A stretch of DNA of 64,000 nt from Astragalus membranaceus (GCA_039519185.1 CM076849.1:56493087-56557086), one strand, 5' to 3'; positions 44,591-54,656 are shown, numbered from the stretch's first letter. Notes: generated by a model from the sequence alone, not told the origin. Numbers and translations: made by a program.

Positions 44591-46009
44591 TGTTGCCAAG
44601 TGGCTTCAGTCTCAAGAGGGGGGGGGGGAGGTGAATTGAGATTTAAAAACTTTTGATAACTTTCAAAAACGTTTTTCCCCTTTTTAATGACTTAGATCAA
44701 TTTTCGCGCAGGTTAAATGGAAGCGAAGGAATTAGAAAATAAAGCAATAAATAACACAGAGATTTATCCTGGTTTGGTCACCTCCTAGTGACCTACGTCC
44801 AGTCCTCACACCCTTGTGAGATTTTCCACTAACCAAAACAACAAGGCTTACAGGTGCCTTGGAAAACCTTTACAGACTCAGGCACTCTTCTACTAGGATA
44901 CCCCACCTATAAAGAGCCCTCAAATCTATTACAACAATAACAAGAGATACCCCACCCCTGTTACAACCAGCTGCCCCAGAAAGATACCCCACTTCTTAGT
45001 ACAAACAGCTACCCTAGAGAGATACCCCACTCCCTAGTACAAAATACAACCAATAAACAATAACAAATTTAAAGACTGAAATACCTCTTAATGTAGGCAG
45101 ATAATACAACTTGAAGAATGCAACCCCAACTAACTCTTAGCGAAAGATCGGCTCTGACGGACCAGCGGTGCGTGAAGAGCAGAAGTAAAAGTGCGAAGAG
45201 TTTTTCTCAAAATTTGCTTTGATTTCGTGAAATAGGTTGGTAAGAAATGGAGGCTATGTGGCCTCTATTTATAGGCTATGAGAAAATCAAGTTTACGTTG
45301 AAAATAGTGTAGGAATCGATTCTTCTTTCAATTGAAAATCGATTTTGACTTGCTTTGAAAAGAGGTGGCAATCGATTCTTGAGATCCAGGAGGGCTAGGA
45401 ATCGATTCTATACTCAATGAAATCTTGTATAAATCGATTCTTGGCTTGCCTGAGACATGTGGGAATCGTTTTCTAGTTTAGTACAAAAAGGTGTGAATCG
45501 ATTCTTCCTTAAAAATTGTTTAGCTTAGGAATCGATTCTCTAATGAAATCATATGAAGTGAAAATCGATTCTATGCTTTATGATAGGCCTGAAAATCGAT
45601 TTTGATGTATGTATATGCAAGGTGCAAATCGATTTTTATGTTTCAAAAATGCTTTTTATGTTTTACGTAAGTATGCATGCATTTTTAAAAAACTTTGTGT
45701 GAGTGTGTGAGACTTCGAGAGACGAGCTAACCTTCGAAAGAGTTTACACTTTTTCCTAAGACACACCCAAACCCTAAGGACTACCTTTATATTTAAGGAC
45801 TACCCTTAAACTTGAATCTTCAATTCTTGAGCTTGATTAATCTTCAATTCTTAAACTTGAATCATGGAGCTTGATTCTCTTGGATTGTGACTTTGATGTT
45901 TTGTCACTTTCATTAACTTTGGCCATCAACTTTGGCTTTGTCTTTTTCATCAACGTTGGCTTTGCCTTTTTCATCATCAAAACCTGACCTGCAGTACAAG
46001 ATATCTACA
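44591..46009 (-). repeat. Element D right LTR (5' LTR)
   Basis: 1419 bp, partner of 40264-41720. It lacks one 33-bp palindrome unit near 45320 and has a shorter G run (11 G, then AGG). TATA complement at 45265-45276; AATCGATT array from 45314 to 45634. Confidence 0.95.
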
Positions 46010-46124
46010 AACTGAGCCTGAGAAGAAGCCTTCAGAAACTGCTACCATTGTTGCCTAAGACATTTGTGGATCCTATTTCTATTGGGTGTATGTAGATGAC
46101 TAACTAGTGTTCATAATGTTGCAG

Positions 46125-46848
46125 GTGACAATTTCTAAGGATGACACTATTGTTCTTGATGAGGTAGGTGACAAGAAAGGGATTGAGGAAAGATGTGAAC
46201 AGATTAGGTCAGCAATTGAAAATAGCACTTCTGATTATGACAAGGAAAAGTTACAGGAAAGATTAGCCAAAATTTCTGGGGGTGTTGCAGTGCTTAAGGT
46301 ATGCCTAGTCAAATTCACATTGACTGTTAACTTGATGCATATGCTAATGAGGTTCTGTAATGCCAAAATTAATCTTTGTTCTGCAGATTGGAGGTGCTAG
46401 TGAGGCCGATGTTGGTGAGAAGAAGGATAGAGTGACTGATGCCTTAAATTATGAACTTGGGTATGATGCAGCCAAAGGTCAATCAGTGGTCCTTGTCTTG
46501 TTTGTTATTGATTGTATTTGTGTTTTTGCTGATTCTGCTGACACGTATGTATTATTTTCCTGCTTGATGATTAGGTGAATATGTTGATATGGTTAAAGCT
46601 GGAATCATAGACCCCTTGAAGGTTATTAGAACAGCCTTGGTTGATGCAGCCAGGTAGGAGGATGTTAAGAAACTAGCTATAAACATAAGATATAGATGTA
46701 TGTTGTTTTTTAAGTAGCTTGCTTATATCAATGTTTTTTGTCCAGTGTTTCATCTTTGATGACCACAACTGAAGCTGTTGTAGCTGAACTTCCAAGTGAT
46801 GATAAAGGTGCTCCATCTATGCCTGGCATGGGTGGAATGGATTATTAA
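46125..46848 (+). pseudogene. Captured mitochondrial chaperonin CPN60 3' exons
   Basis: Four exons with GT-AG introns: 46125-46298 (VTISKDDTIVLDEVGDKKG, then EERCEQIRSAIE), 46387-46477 (IGGASEADVGEKKDRVTDALN, then LGYDAAKG), 46575-46653 (EYVDMVKAGIIDPLKVIRTA) and 46746-46848 (SSLMTTTEAVVAELP, then MPGMGGMDY, stop). The Gly/Met-rich C-terminus is typical of type I chaperonins. In the second exon the protein jumps from VTDALN to LGYDAAKG, losing roughly 100 residues of the normal protein in frame. The N-terminal half is missing. CPN60 folds proteins in the mitochondrial matrix; this piece cannot. Confidence 0.85.
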
Positions 46849-47013
46849 CCAGCTTCTATTTGATTGAGATGAATACACTGGAATATAGTCTTGTACTTGT
46901 TCGTTCTGATAAGGTGAGTCAAATGATGATTGGTAGGAACAAAAATGGGTTAATATATTGTTGACTATTTGTTTTTATGCATATCATGCTTGATTTACTA
47001 ACCTTAGTTTCAG

Positions 47014-47373
47014 GTACTGGTTGTATGCGGCTATAAAATTTAAGTGCTTACTTGTAACCAATGATGAGATGAGGGATCATCTATTTCAACTTCTTGGAAA
47101 TGACTTCTTTCCCAAGTGGAAAGAGAGGCATTAGGTGAACAAAACTCTTTGCAAATAATTTTTTCTTATTTCGTACTGTTTGTATGTATTTAATGAAATA
47201 AGATTAAAAATTTACATTATGATCCTTGGTTTTGGCTTTTCTTTCACTGCAATTTACATATATACTTGTCTTACCATTGGAATTCGTATCTTTCTGAATT
47301 TTAGGTACGGTTCAGTTTTGCTGATTTTGGTCCAGAGTTTCACATGCCACCTCCTTGTTCTGTTGTTATTCAG
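47014..47373 (+). pseudogene. Captured proteinaceous RNase P (PRORP) fragment
   Basis: Two exons. 47014-47134 reads WLYAAIKFKCLLVTNDEMRD, then HLFQLLGNDFFPKWKERH. 47305-47373 reads VRFSFADFGPEFHMPPPCSV, then VIQ. This matches my memory of the C-terminal metallonuclease domain of plant PRORP, including VTNDEMRDH, which contributes catalytic Asp residues. A Gln codon at the exon end has become TAG (47132-47134). PRORP trims tRNA 5' leaders. The fragment covers only the end of the nuclease domain. Confidence 0.75.
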
Positions 47374-47882
47374 GTAAGAGGCATACCACTGAAAGCTCTT
47401 GTACTGTTTCAAAATTGGTGGAATATGGCACAATTAGATTATATCTATCTATAAATCTGAAAGTCCTTTGAAATAGTAGATGTAAAAAAAAAAAAGAAAG
47501 TTTAATATTTTGGGGGTTTTGGTATGTAGGTTGGAGGATCATTTGGGGGTGAGGGGTGTTAGATCACTTCAATTAGTATTTGCAAAGTTGCTATCACTGC
47601 TAGAATTTGGATAGAGGAGTATTTCTTGGATTTGTTATTGCACAATTCTTTTATTGAAAATGTTGGGGCAATATTTGTTGATATGATTTGGATGTATTTT
47701 CTTCATGGCAGAAGCACTGAGAAGGAGTTTCCAGATGCTAACTTTGAGCTAGAGTTATAATCATCTTGATGTCCAAGGGAACATGTTGAGATCACAGAGT
47801 AATTCACAATCTGTTCTTTTTCTTCTTTTATTGATGCCTTTTCGCATTATGCTGATAGTGCATTTTGGTTCTTTCTTCATAG
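47374..47882 (+). other. Unassigned stretch between the PRORP and Argonaute fragments
   Basis: Intron-like and AT-rich. 47700-47760 contains an open piece (STEKEFPDANFELEL) that I cannot assign. Confidence 0.4.
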
Positions 47883-48523
47883 CTGAAATACCATGACACT
47901 GGAAGAGAGAAAGAATTCTTCCCACAAGTTGGCCAGTGGAACATGATGAATAAGGTTAGCTCAGACATACAAAAACTATAGTTATATATTTATTTTTCAA
48001 TGTGAAAAAACAATAAAAGGAAAGCTAGTTTTTCCCATTGGATTGTAATCCTAGTTAGTTCACTTCAATTCAATGCAGAAAGTTATAAATGGAAGCACTG
48101 TAAAATATTGGGCATGTATCAATTTCTCAAGGAGTGTCCAAGAAAGTACAGCTCGTGCATTTTGTCAACAGTTAGTTCAAATGTGCCAAATCCCAGGCAT
48201 GGTAAATCTTCAAGTTTTGGTTACACTTTGTTCGAAGAAGCAATATATTATAGGCTACCTGTTTCTGTAGTATTCAACATCACTTTTCCAATTATAATTA
48301 CGCACTCTTGTTGTTCTATATCATTATCCTAATTCATATACAATGTTTTTTTATCCTTTCACAGGAATTTAGCCATGATCCTGTGATTCCGGTAAATTCA
48401 GCATGACCAGATGAAGTTAAGAAGGCTTTGAAGTATGTACATTCTTCTGTTCTAGACAAACTTGGTGGGAAAGAGCTAGAGTTGTTGATTGCCATTCTTC
48501 CTGCTAACAATGGCTCTCTTTAT
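47883..48523 (+). pseudogene. Captured Argonaute fragment (L2 linker to PIWI start)
   Basis: Three exons. 47883-47954 reads LKYHDTGREKEFFPQVGQWN, then MMNK. 48079-48201 reads VINGSTVKYWACINFSRSVQ, then ARAFCQQLVQMCQIPGM. 48365-48523 reads EFSHDPVIPVNSA, a TGA in place of Arg (48404-48406), then PDEVKKALKYVHSS and GKELELLIAILPANNGSLY. This is the L2/MID region of plant Argonautes close to AGO1/AGO10; the exact member is unclear. The catalytic PIWI residues are not included. Argonautes bind small RNAs and silence matching transcripts. Confidence 0.85.
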
Positions 48524-48970
48524 TGTTCTGTCTGTTTGTTGTTTCAAAACTCTAGTTTTTGTTTTGTTGTGGATGTTTTTATTACTCCTAAATCACAGAC
48601 TCAATTTTTTTATAAGTTGTTTCTTGATGTGAGGGGGTGGTGCATGATTTGATATCACTTTTGGATTGTTGTTATTGTTACAGATTTACTTGTTTCGGGT
48701 TGTGAATTTAATGAAGGAATCACATGCTCATGAGCTGATTGATACAATAATTTGAACCTCATTAAAAGAATCATGGACAGTGATCTTGGAAACCTCACTT
48801 TCTTTTTAAAAAAAGAGACTTTTCATATCGGTTCCCATAGAAAACCGATGTTAAAAATCAGTATTCATATCGATTCCCATATAAAGCCGATGTCAAATGT
48901 ACACTTATATTTGATAAAAAAACTGACTTTTCCAATATTTCTTCTATGGTTGAAATATTAGGGTGTTACA
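48524..48970 (+). other. Element G right end and last bases of element E LTR
   Basis: Subterminal repeats (CATATCGGTTCC at 48824, CATATCGATTCC at 48872) mark the CACTA right end. From about 48941 the text TGAAATATTAGGGTGTTACA looks like the end of element F's LTR, so it belongs to element E. The exact junction is not resolved. Confidence 0.55.
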
Positions 48971-48973
48971 TTT

Positions 48974-48984
48974 TGGTATCAGAG
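48974..48984 (+). other. Element E primer binding site
   Basis: TGGTATCAGAG three bases after the LTR end GGGTGTTACA, complementary to initiator tRNA-Met. Confidence 0.85.
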
Positions 48985-49119
48985 TAGTTCGTCCTTGTCG
49001 GGCTTAGTTTAGTTTAGGGTTGAGTCGATTCCTTGCTAACCTTTGTTATCTTTCTACTTATTATGCTAAGAGACATTGAGCCTGATCAACTCAATACTTG
49101 GTGCATTATAAGCGGAATT

Positions 49120-49790
49120 ATGGCGGGATGATCAAGACGCAATCCTCGACCAAGACCGAAGTTCCTTAAAACTCCATTTCCTAGTGAGTACAACCTCCAA
49201 TGCCATAGCCACCTATAGACCGACACCCAGCTTACTCTACGTTCCCTGGGATGGAACCTTCAGAGTCTAATGGAGGACCAGGGGTAATGGAGGCTCAACA
49301 TTGGCTAGATGACATTGAGAATATTTTCCGCACAATGCAAATCAATGACGAAGAGAAAGTGAGACTAGCTGCCCACATGCTGAAAGGAGAGGCAAACAAT
49401 TGGTGGACAAACGCTCAAGCTATGATGGTAACTATGGAAACTCCTCAAACTTGGGAAAAACTTTCGACGAATGTTTTTGGAACAGTTTTTCCCTACTGCA
49501 GTAAGGGCCGAGAAGGAGAATGAATTCCTAACGTTGACACAAGGCACCTCAACCGTGGGACAATACACCGCTAAGTTCAAATAGCTGTATCCATTTTTCA
49601 GATTGGCTAGCTATGCTGCGAATGACGGGTGGAACACGGAAAGATATAAGTTTGGGCTCCAAGAAGATATTTCTCAGAGTCTAAGTTCCTTTGCTTGCAC
49701 TAGCTATGCAGCTATGGTGCAACAAGCTGACATTACTGAAACTGATTTGAAAAGATTGTATGCTAGTAGGAAAGAATAGGGACACAACAA
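49120..49790 (+). pseudogene. Element E Gag (broken)
   Basis: The ATG at 49120 corresponds to element F's gag start but is followed by a stop after three codons. Recognisable parts are 49251-49500 (MEAQHWLDDIENIFRTMQIN, then AHMLKGEANNWW) and, in another frame, a segment up to 49580 ending in TAG. Further shifts and a TAG near 49777 follow. The matching parts of element F are clear. Confidence 0.8.
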
Positions 49791-49818
49791 AAGGAATGCC
49801 GAAACATCTAAATCTCAA

Positions 49819-52394
49819 ATGGGTTCTAAGAGTGGTATCAACAAGGGGAAGCAACTACAAAAGTTTGACTATCCAAAGTCCAATGCATGTTCTAGATGTG
49901 GAAGGTACCATAAGGGCGAGTGTCACTTAAAAACCAATCTTTGTTTCTATTGCAAGAAGGAAGGGCATTATATCGAGGATTGTCCAGAAAAGAAGAAGAA
50001 TGAAGTCAGACACACCACTACAACACATGGAAGGGTTTACACCTTAGACGCACAGAAGGCCAAGACTTCAGATAATCTGCTAAGGGGTATGGGATCTCTC
50101 TTTTATAAACCTATCAGTATTTTATATGATTCGAGTGCTACCCATTGTTTTATCTCACAAGTGTGTGTTGATCGGTTGGGATTAGCTTTAACTCCGCTAT
50201 CCCACCCGATTACTATTTTAACTGCTACTGAGGGTAGTGCTCAAGCCCAAGCTCTGTGTGAGAATTGCCTGCTCGCTATAGGAGACATAAATTTTGTAGT
50301 AGATTTCATATGTTTACCTATGAGGGGTATGGATGTCGTATTAGGAATGAGTTGGATGTTTACTAATAATGTCACGATAGATTGCTTCAACCGAACAATC
50401 GGTTTTGCTCCTGAGTCGGTAGAATTACCAAAGACTTCTTCTGAAGTGGTTATCTCATTCACCTCCGCCAGTCAGTGCTTGTTCCAAGGAGCTGAAGCTT
50501 ATGTTATGATGCTGTCATCGGCTACTGAGACAGGTCTAGATTTAACCTTTGTTCAATTAATTAATGAATTTCTTGATGTTTTTCCTGAAGAAGTGACTTC
50601 TTTACCTCCGGATCGTGAGGTAGAGTTCTCAATAGAATTGGTTCATGGCACAGGACAAATTTCCATTTCTCCTTACCAAATGTCTCCTTTGGAGTTAAAA
50701 GAGCTTAAAACCCAACTTGAAGAATTGATCTCTAAACAGTTTATCCGACCGAGTGCTTCGCCATGGGGTGCTCATGTGTTACTTGTCAAGAAGAAATATG
50801 GGAGTATGAGGTTGTGCATTGATTATCGACAGCTGAATAAAGTAACTATTAAGAACAAGTATCCATTGCCAAGGATCGATGATTTACTAGATCAACTCCG
50901 GGGAGCAGCAGTGTTTTCCAAGATTGATTTGAGGTCAGGTTATCATCAAATCAAGGTGCGAGCTTTGGATATTCCGAAGACAGCTTTCCGTACAGGATAT
51001 GGACACTACGAGTTTGTGGTGATGCCTTTCGAACTAACTAATGCTCCAGCCGTATTCATGGATTACATGAATCGAGTCTTTCATCCTTACATTGACCAGT
51101 TTGTAGTAGTATTTATTGATGACATCTTGGTGTACTCTAAGACCGTAGATGAGCATGTGCAACATCTCTGAATTGTTCTTAATGTACTCTGGGAGAAGCA
51201 GTTGTATGCTAAACCAACCAAGTGTGACTTCTGGATGCCAGAAGTGAAATTCCTCGGGCATGTTATATCTCAATTAGGAGTTACGGTGGATCCTAGAAAA
51301 GTTGAAGCAATGATAAATTGGGAACGACCAGCTACGGTCACAGAAGTTAGGAGTTTCTTGGGGCTTGCAGGGTACTACTGGAGAATTATCCAAGGATTCT
51401 CACAGTTGATTCTTCCACTCACTCGGTTAACTCGTAAGGATCAACCGTTTGTATGGGACACCGGTTGTGAAGAATGTTTCTTAGAGTTGAGAGCTCGTTT
51501 AACTTCTGCACCAATCCTAATTCTTCCAGATCCGTCCCTGGGATTTCAGATTTACAGTGACGCCTCTGGGAAGGGTTTAGGATGCGTCCTTATGCAAAAC
51601 CATCAAGTTGTAGCTTATGCCTCCCGACAGTTGAAAACTCACGAAGAAAACTACCCTATTCATGATTTAGAGTTAGCAGCGATAGTATATGACCTAAAAA
51701 TTTGGAGACATTACCTTTATGGTTCTCGTTTTGAAGTTTTTAGTGATCGCAAGAGTTTGAAGTATGTGTTTGATCAGAAGTAGCTGAATAACAGACAAAG
51801 GAGATGTGTAGAATTTCTCAAGGACTACGACTTTGAATTAAAGTATCACCCTGGAAAAGCCAATATGGTAGCAGATGCATTAAGCAGGAAGTCTCTTCAC
51901 ACCGCCGAGTTAATGATGCATGAGATGGCTCTCTTAGAATCTTTTAGGGATCTCAATTTGAAGGTGCGACCTAGAAGAGACCGTTTAGTGTTGAGTCATA
52001 TTCAAATTTCGAGTTCGTTGAGAAGTTTGATTAGATCAGCCCAAGAAGTTGATGTGGAGCTTCAGGCTTAGAAAGGGTTACCTGGTTTCACTGAAGATAG
52101 TGACGGTGTTACTTGCTTCAATGGTAGAATTTGTGTACCCAATGATGAAGACATTAAGAAGCAAGTGTGAGAAGAAGCTCATAAGAGTCAATATTCCATA
52201 TATCCTGGGCCTACCAAGATGTATCGGGATTTGAAACAATTGTATTGGGGGCTAGGAATGAAAACGGAGATTGCAGAATTCGTGTCTCGATGCTTAACTT
52301 GTCAAAGGGTTAAGATAGAGCACCAAAAGCCTGCAGGCCAGTTGCAACCGTCGAATATACCTGAATGGAAATGGGAAAGTATTTCTATGGATTT
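49819..52394 (+). pseudogene. Element E protease, RT, RNase H and integrase start (broken, cut by F)
   Basis: Zinc knuckles CSRCGRYHKGEC and CFYCKKEGHYIEDC come first. The protease site reads LYDSSATHCF, with Gly of D-S-G changed to Ser. RT follows: LCIDYRQLNKVTIKN, FSKIDLRSGYHQIKV and the catalytic VFIDDILVYSK. A TGA at 51169-51171 replaces an Arg codon. The frame resumes with thumb and RNase H (IYSDASGKGLGCVLM). A TAG at 51781-51783 and further stops near 52069 and 52168 follow. The integrase zinc finger retains SRCLTCQRVKIEH, and the text ends at ISMDFV where element F begins. The order and wording match Tekay-type chromoviruses. Confidence 0.88.
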
Positions 52395-54522
52395 TGTAAC
52401 ATCCTCAAAATCATTAATCGAATTATTCGGATGTTAACCCAATTGAATTAATTTGATGCTCAATCGGTAAAATTATCGAGTGCTAAAAATTAATTATTGG
52501 CTGTCTCAGGATCGTTGACCGAATAATACGGACCAAGGAAGTTTTGGAATCAAAATAAGGAATTAAGATCGATACGGTAATTGGACCACGCTACCACTTA
52601 TTTATTAATTAAATATGTGTTGTGTGTGTGTGATTAAAGAAAAGAAAGAATAAAGAGAGGAAAGAAGGGAGGAATTCACGCAGAGAAGAAAAGAGAAGAA
52701 AAGAGGAGAAAAGAAGAGGAAAAGAAGAAGAGGAAAAGAAGAAGAGAAAGGAAGAAGAGGAGTCAAGCCCACCTCCCCAAAATTCATCATCTTCATCATC
52801 TCACTCTCCTCATCATAACCCAAGAGCTAGGTAAGATTCAATCCGGTTTTCTTCCCCTTTTGTAACCTACGAATTTTAGGAGTTTTGAGGGAGGAAATTG
52901 TTGAAACATTGGATTCAATGATGAAATTGATAGTTGGGTTATGTTTAGAACAAAGCTAGGAGCGGATTGAACGCGATTGGAAGCTCGAAACGAAGTTAGG
53001 AGCGATTCGGTGTTGATTGGGTTCGATTCGGTGATTTTGACACGTCGGTGATCTCGGCTCGGCAACGGCTCTCGCTTCAAAGGTGAGTTTTACTCACGCT
53101 TAGGATGTTTTTGTGTCTCGTTAGTTTTTACGTTAATTGGTTTCGAGAGATTTTGGAACGAAAACCGTTATTTGAAAATATATCGCGTTTTAATACAATT
53201 CGTTTTGATTAAGTTTGTGGATTGGATTGATTGATTGTGTGGTTTGAATTGGACTTATTTTACTGGTTGTCAAATCTGTTTTTGATCGGAACAACAATCG
53301 GAATTGAGCGGAATCGCGGTTTTTTGCGCGAAACCGCCAAAATTTGCCTTAACAGACCCCCCTGCTGCCATTTCGCGCCTCACCTGCGCTCCAGGCGCAA
53401 CTTCAGCGCAGTTTGGCAGAACTTTCTGCCAGTTCGCGCTTAACTCGCGCTCCAGGCGCGACTTCAGCGCAGCTTGGCAGAATTTCAGCAATTAAACACT
53501 GTTTTTCGTTTCGCGATATCTTTTGATCCGGGAACCCGATTGAGGTGTTCTAAGATGCGTTGGAAAGCTTATTCAGAGGCCTAACTGAATATTCTATCTT
53601 TAAGGCAAAATGATCTGTTTTTGATAATGAAAATTGTGTCGAAAAGTGGTCAAATAGAGTGCGAGTGTGAACTTGGATTTTTATAAATGTGGAATTAAAG
53701 TGTTTCATTAATTGTCTGATTTGATGGACCGTGGGTTCATAGTGCTGTAGATATATATATTATATCGAGTTTGGGTGACGACCCATGTTGACATACTAGG
53801 CGGGGAAGTCATGAACCCTTACCCTAGGCTCTGGGCCATTAGGAAACACTATTGGTTATGGGGTTCGCCGGGATTAGCAAATGGTTTGCAGTCGGTGTTG
53901 TGTCAAAAGTTTGTGCTGCGTTCATCGGGATTAGCAAGTGGTTTGCAGTCGGTGGTACGTAGAAAGGCCTAGGATGTTAGTTCATCGGGATTAGCAAGTG
54001 GTTTGCAGTCGGTGTCCTATTAGATCGAAGCCTTATTGTATGGTACACCGGGATTAGCAAGTGGATTGCAGTCGGTGTCGTGTCAAACCTTAAAAATGTT
54101 TTAAACGGACCGAGAGTGTTAGTAGGGGTTCCGGTAGAACTCACTGAGATTGTATCTCACTGTTTAATTATTGTTGTTTTACAGATAAACAGGGACAGAA
54201 GAAACCTCAGAGGCACGAGTAGGTGGCCCCGGGAGAAGAATGATGACTTAGTTTATGTTTAAGTTTAATTTCCTTCTGTTGTTCAAGGATTACAACACTA
54301 TGGCTCTGGTGTTTTGTTTATCTTTCATTCCGCTTTCTTGTATGATACTGAGCAGGATAGTTCGCTGAATTTTATGGTCTTATGTGTATTAAGACTGCTT
54401 GGCTGTTGCCCAGTGAAAACTATTTTGCAGTGTTCAGTATTTATGCAGGAATTTTATATCTCTGATGTGTTTGTAATGTGCACTTGGGTATTTTTAATAA
54501 ATAGAAATACTGGGGTGTTACA
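52395..54522 (+). repeat. Element F 5' LTR
   Basis: It contains an AAG/GAAGA purine-rich tract (52634-52760), a possible splice-like AGGTAAG near 52828, GCGC-rich repeats (GCGCTCCAGGCGC at about 53389 and 53447) and the hairpin-like unit field listed separately. Confidence 0.95.
53871..54085 (+). repeat. Four hairpin-like units in element F LTR
   Basis: Units with the core GGGATTAGCAAGTGGTTTGC followed by AGTCGGTG start at about 53869, 53928, 53988 and 54050. Each can fold: outer arms CACCG/CGGTG (best in the fourth unit, ACACCG..CGGTGT) and inner arms GCAA/TTGC. The second LTR has the same four units, with one A to G change at 60562. Confidence 0.85.
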
Positions 54523-54524
54523 GT

Positions 54525-54536
54525 TGGTATCAGAGC
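54525..54536 (+). other. Element F primer binding site
   Basis: TGGTATCAGAGC two bases after the 5' LTR, complementary to initiator tRNA-Met. The same site follows the second LTR at 61206-61217. Confidence 0.93.
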
Positions 54537-54656
54537 GGTTCGACCTAGTCGGACTTAGCTGTTAGGGTCTTTACTTTCTCCAGTCGTGATTTTCTTAGTA
54601 TGCTATTAGACATTGAGCTTGATCAACTTAATACTTTGTGCATATTTCGCAGAATC

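Larger units (their letters stand above)
40264..46009 (-). mobile_element. Element D: copia gag-only retrotransposon (TR-GAG type)
   Basis: Direct LTRs at 40264-41720 and 44591-46009 start TGTT(T/G)CCAAGTGGC and end GATATCTACA. The target AACTG is duplicated exactly (40259-40263 and 46010-46014). On the minus strand a TGGTATCAGAGC primer site follows the right LTR (44588-44577) and a polypurine tract AAAAAGGGGGAGAA precedes the left one. The interior encodes only a copia-type Gag; there is no protease, integrase or RT. Such elements are known as TR-GAG and must borrow enzymes. The LTRs are nearly identical apart from a 33-bp loss and scattered changes, so the insertion is fairly recent. Confidence 0.92.
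39973..46058 (+). pseudogene. Captured copper chaperone (CCH, ATX1-type) last exon, split by element D
   Basis: The exon begins after the acceptor TGTACAG at 39972 and reads VESFDIYMKQQKVTVKGNV, then FETVSKTGKKTAF. This is the second half of a heavy-metal-associated domain. It continues with the plant-specific Glu/Lys/Thr-rich C-terminal tail (KPTESVASAE type, with several repeats of NKP-E-ET). A Trp codon after KKTAF has become TAG (40087-40089). Element D is inserted at 40264-46009. Past it the same frame continues to TAA at 46056-46058. The metal-binding MxCxxC exon is absent, so this cannot bind copper. In plants CCH carries copper to P-type ATPases. Confidence 0.75.
38530..48940 (+). mobile_element. 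Element G: CACTA-type transposon carrying four host gene fragments
   Basis: The left end is CACTAGTGGAAAAAAGAC at 38530. Subterminal short repeats follow: CATATCGGTTCC at 38685 and inverted CCGATA or CCGTTATCG variants. The right side has matching subterminal text: CATATCGGTTCC at 48824, AAAACCGATG, CATATCGATTCC and AAAGCCGATG, then GACTTTTCCA. The final CTAGTG of a matching terminus is not visible, so the right end is eroded or cut, and no 3-bp target duplication can be confirmed. Without element D the transposon is about 4.7 kb. No transposase is seen. It carries exon/intron pieces of CCH, CPN60, PRORP and AGO on the same strand. Multi-gene capture is known for plant CACTA elements, for example soybean Tgm-Express. 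Confidence 0.75.
35565..52394 (+). mobile_element. Element E: decayed Tekay-type chromovirus (Ty3/gypsy), truncated on the right
   Basis: The LTR begins TGTGACACCC at 35565 inside the F-box pseudogene and ends GGGTGTTACA at 48970, directly before a tRNA-Met-type primer site (48974-48984). The LTR ends are inverted copies of each other with one difference, supporting them as one LTR split by element G. The internal region has gag, protease, RT, RNase H and integrase start, all closely related to element F but full of stops. Element F's LTR begins at 52395, and the remainder of E would lie beyond F. Confidence 0.8.

Noticed and set aside
48974..48984. tRNA-Met-like sequence as a possible tRNA gene
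   Set aside because: Only the 3'-end complement is present, directly after an LTR: a primer binding site. The same holds at 54525, 61206 and 44577.
53871..54085. Regular short repeats that might suggest a CRISPR array
   Set aside because: Four imperfect units in a plant LTR, with no cas genes and spacers that are the same in both LTRs.
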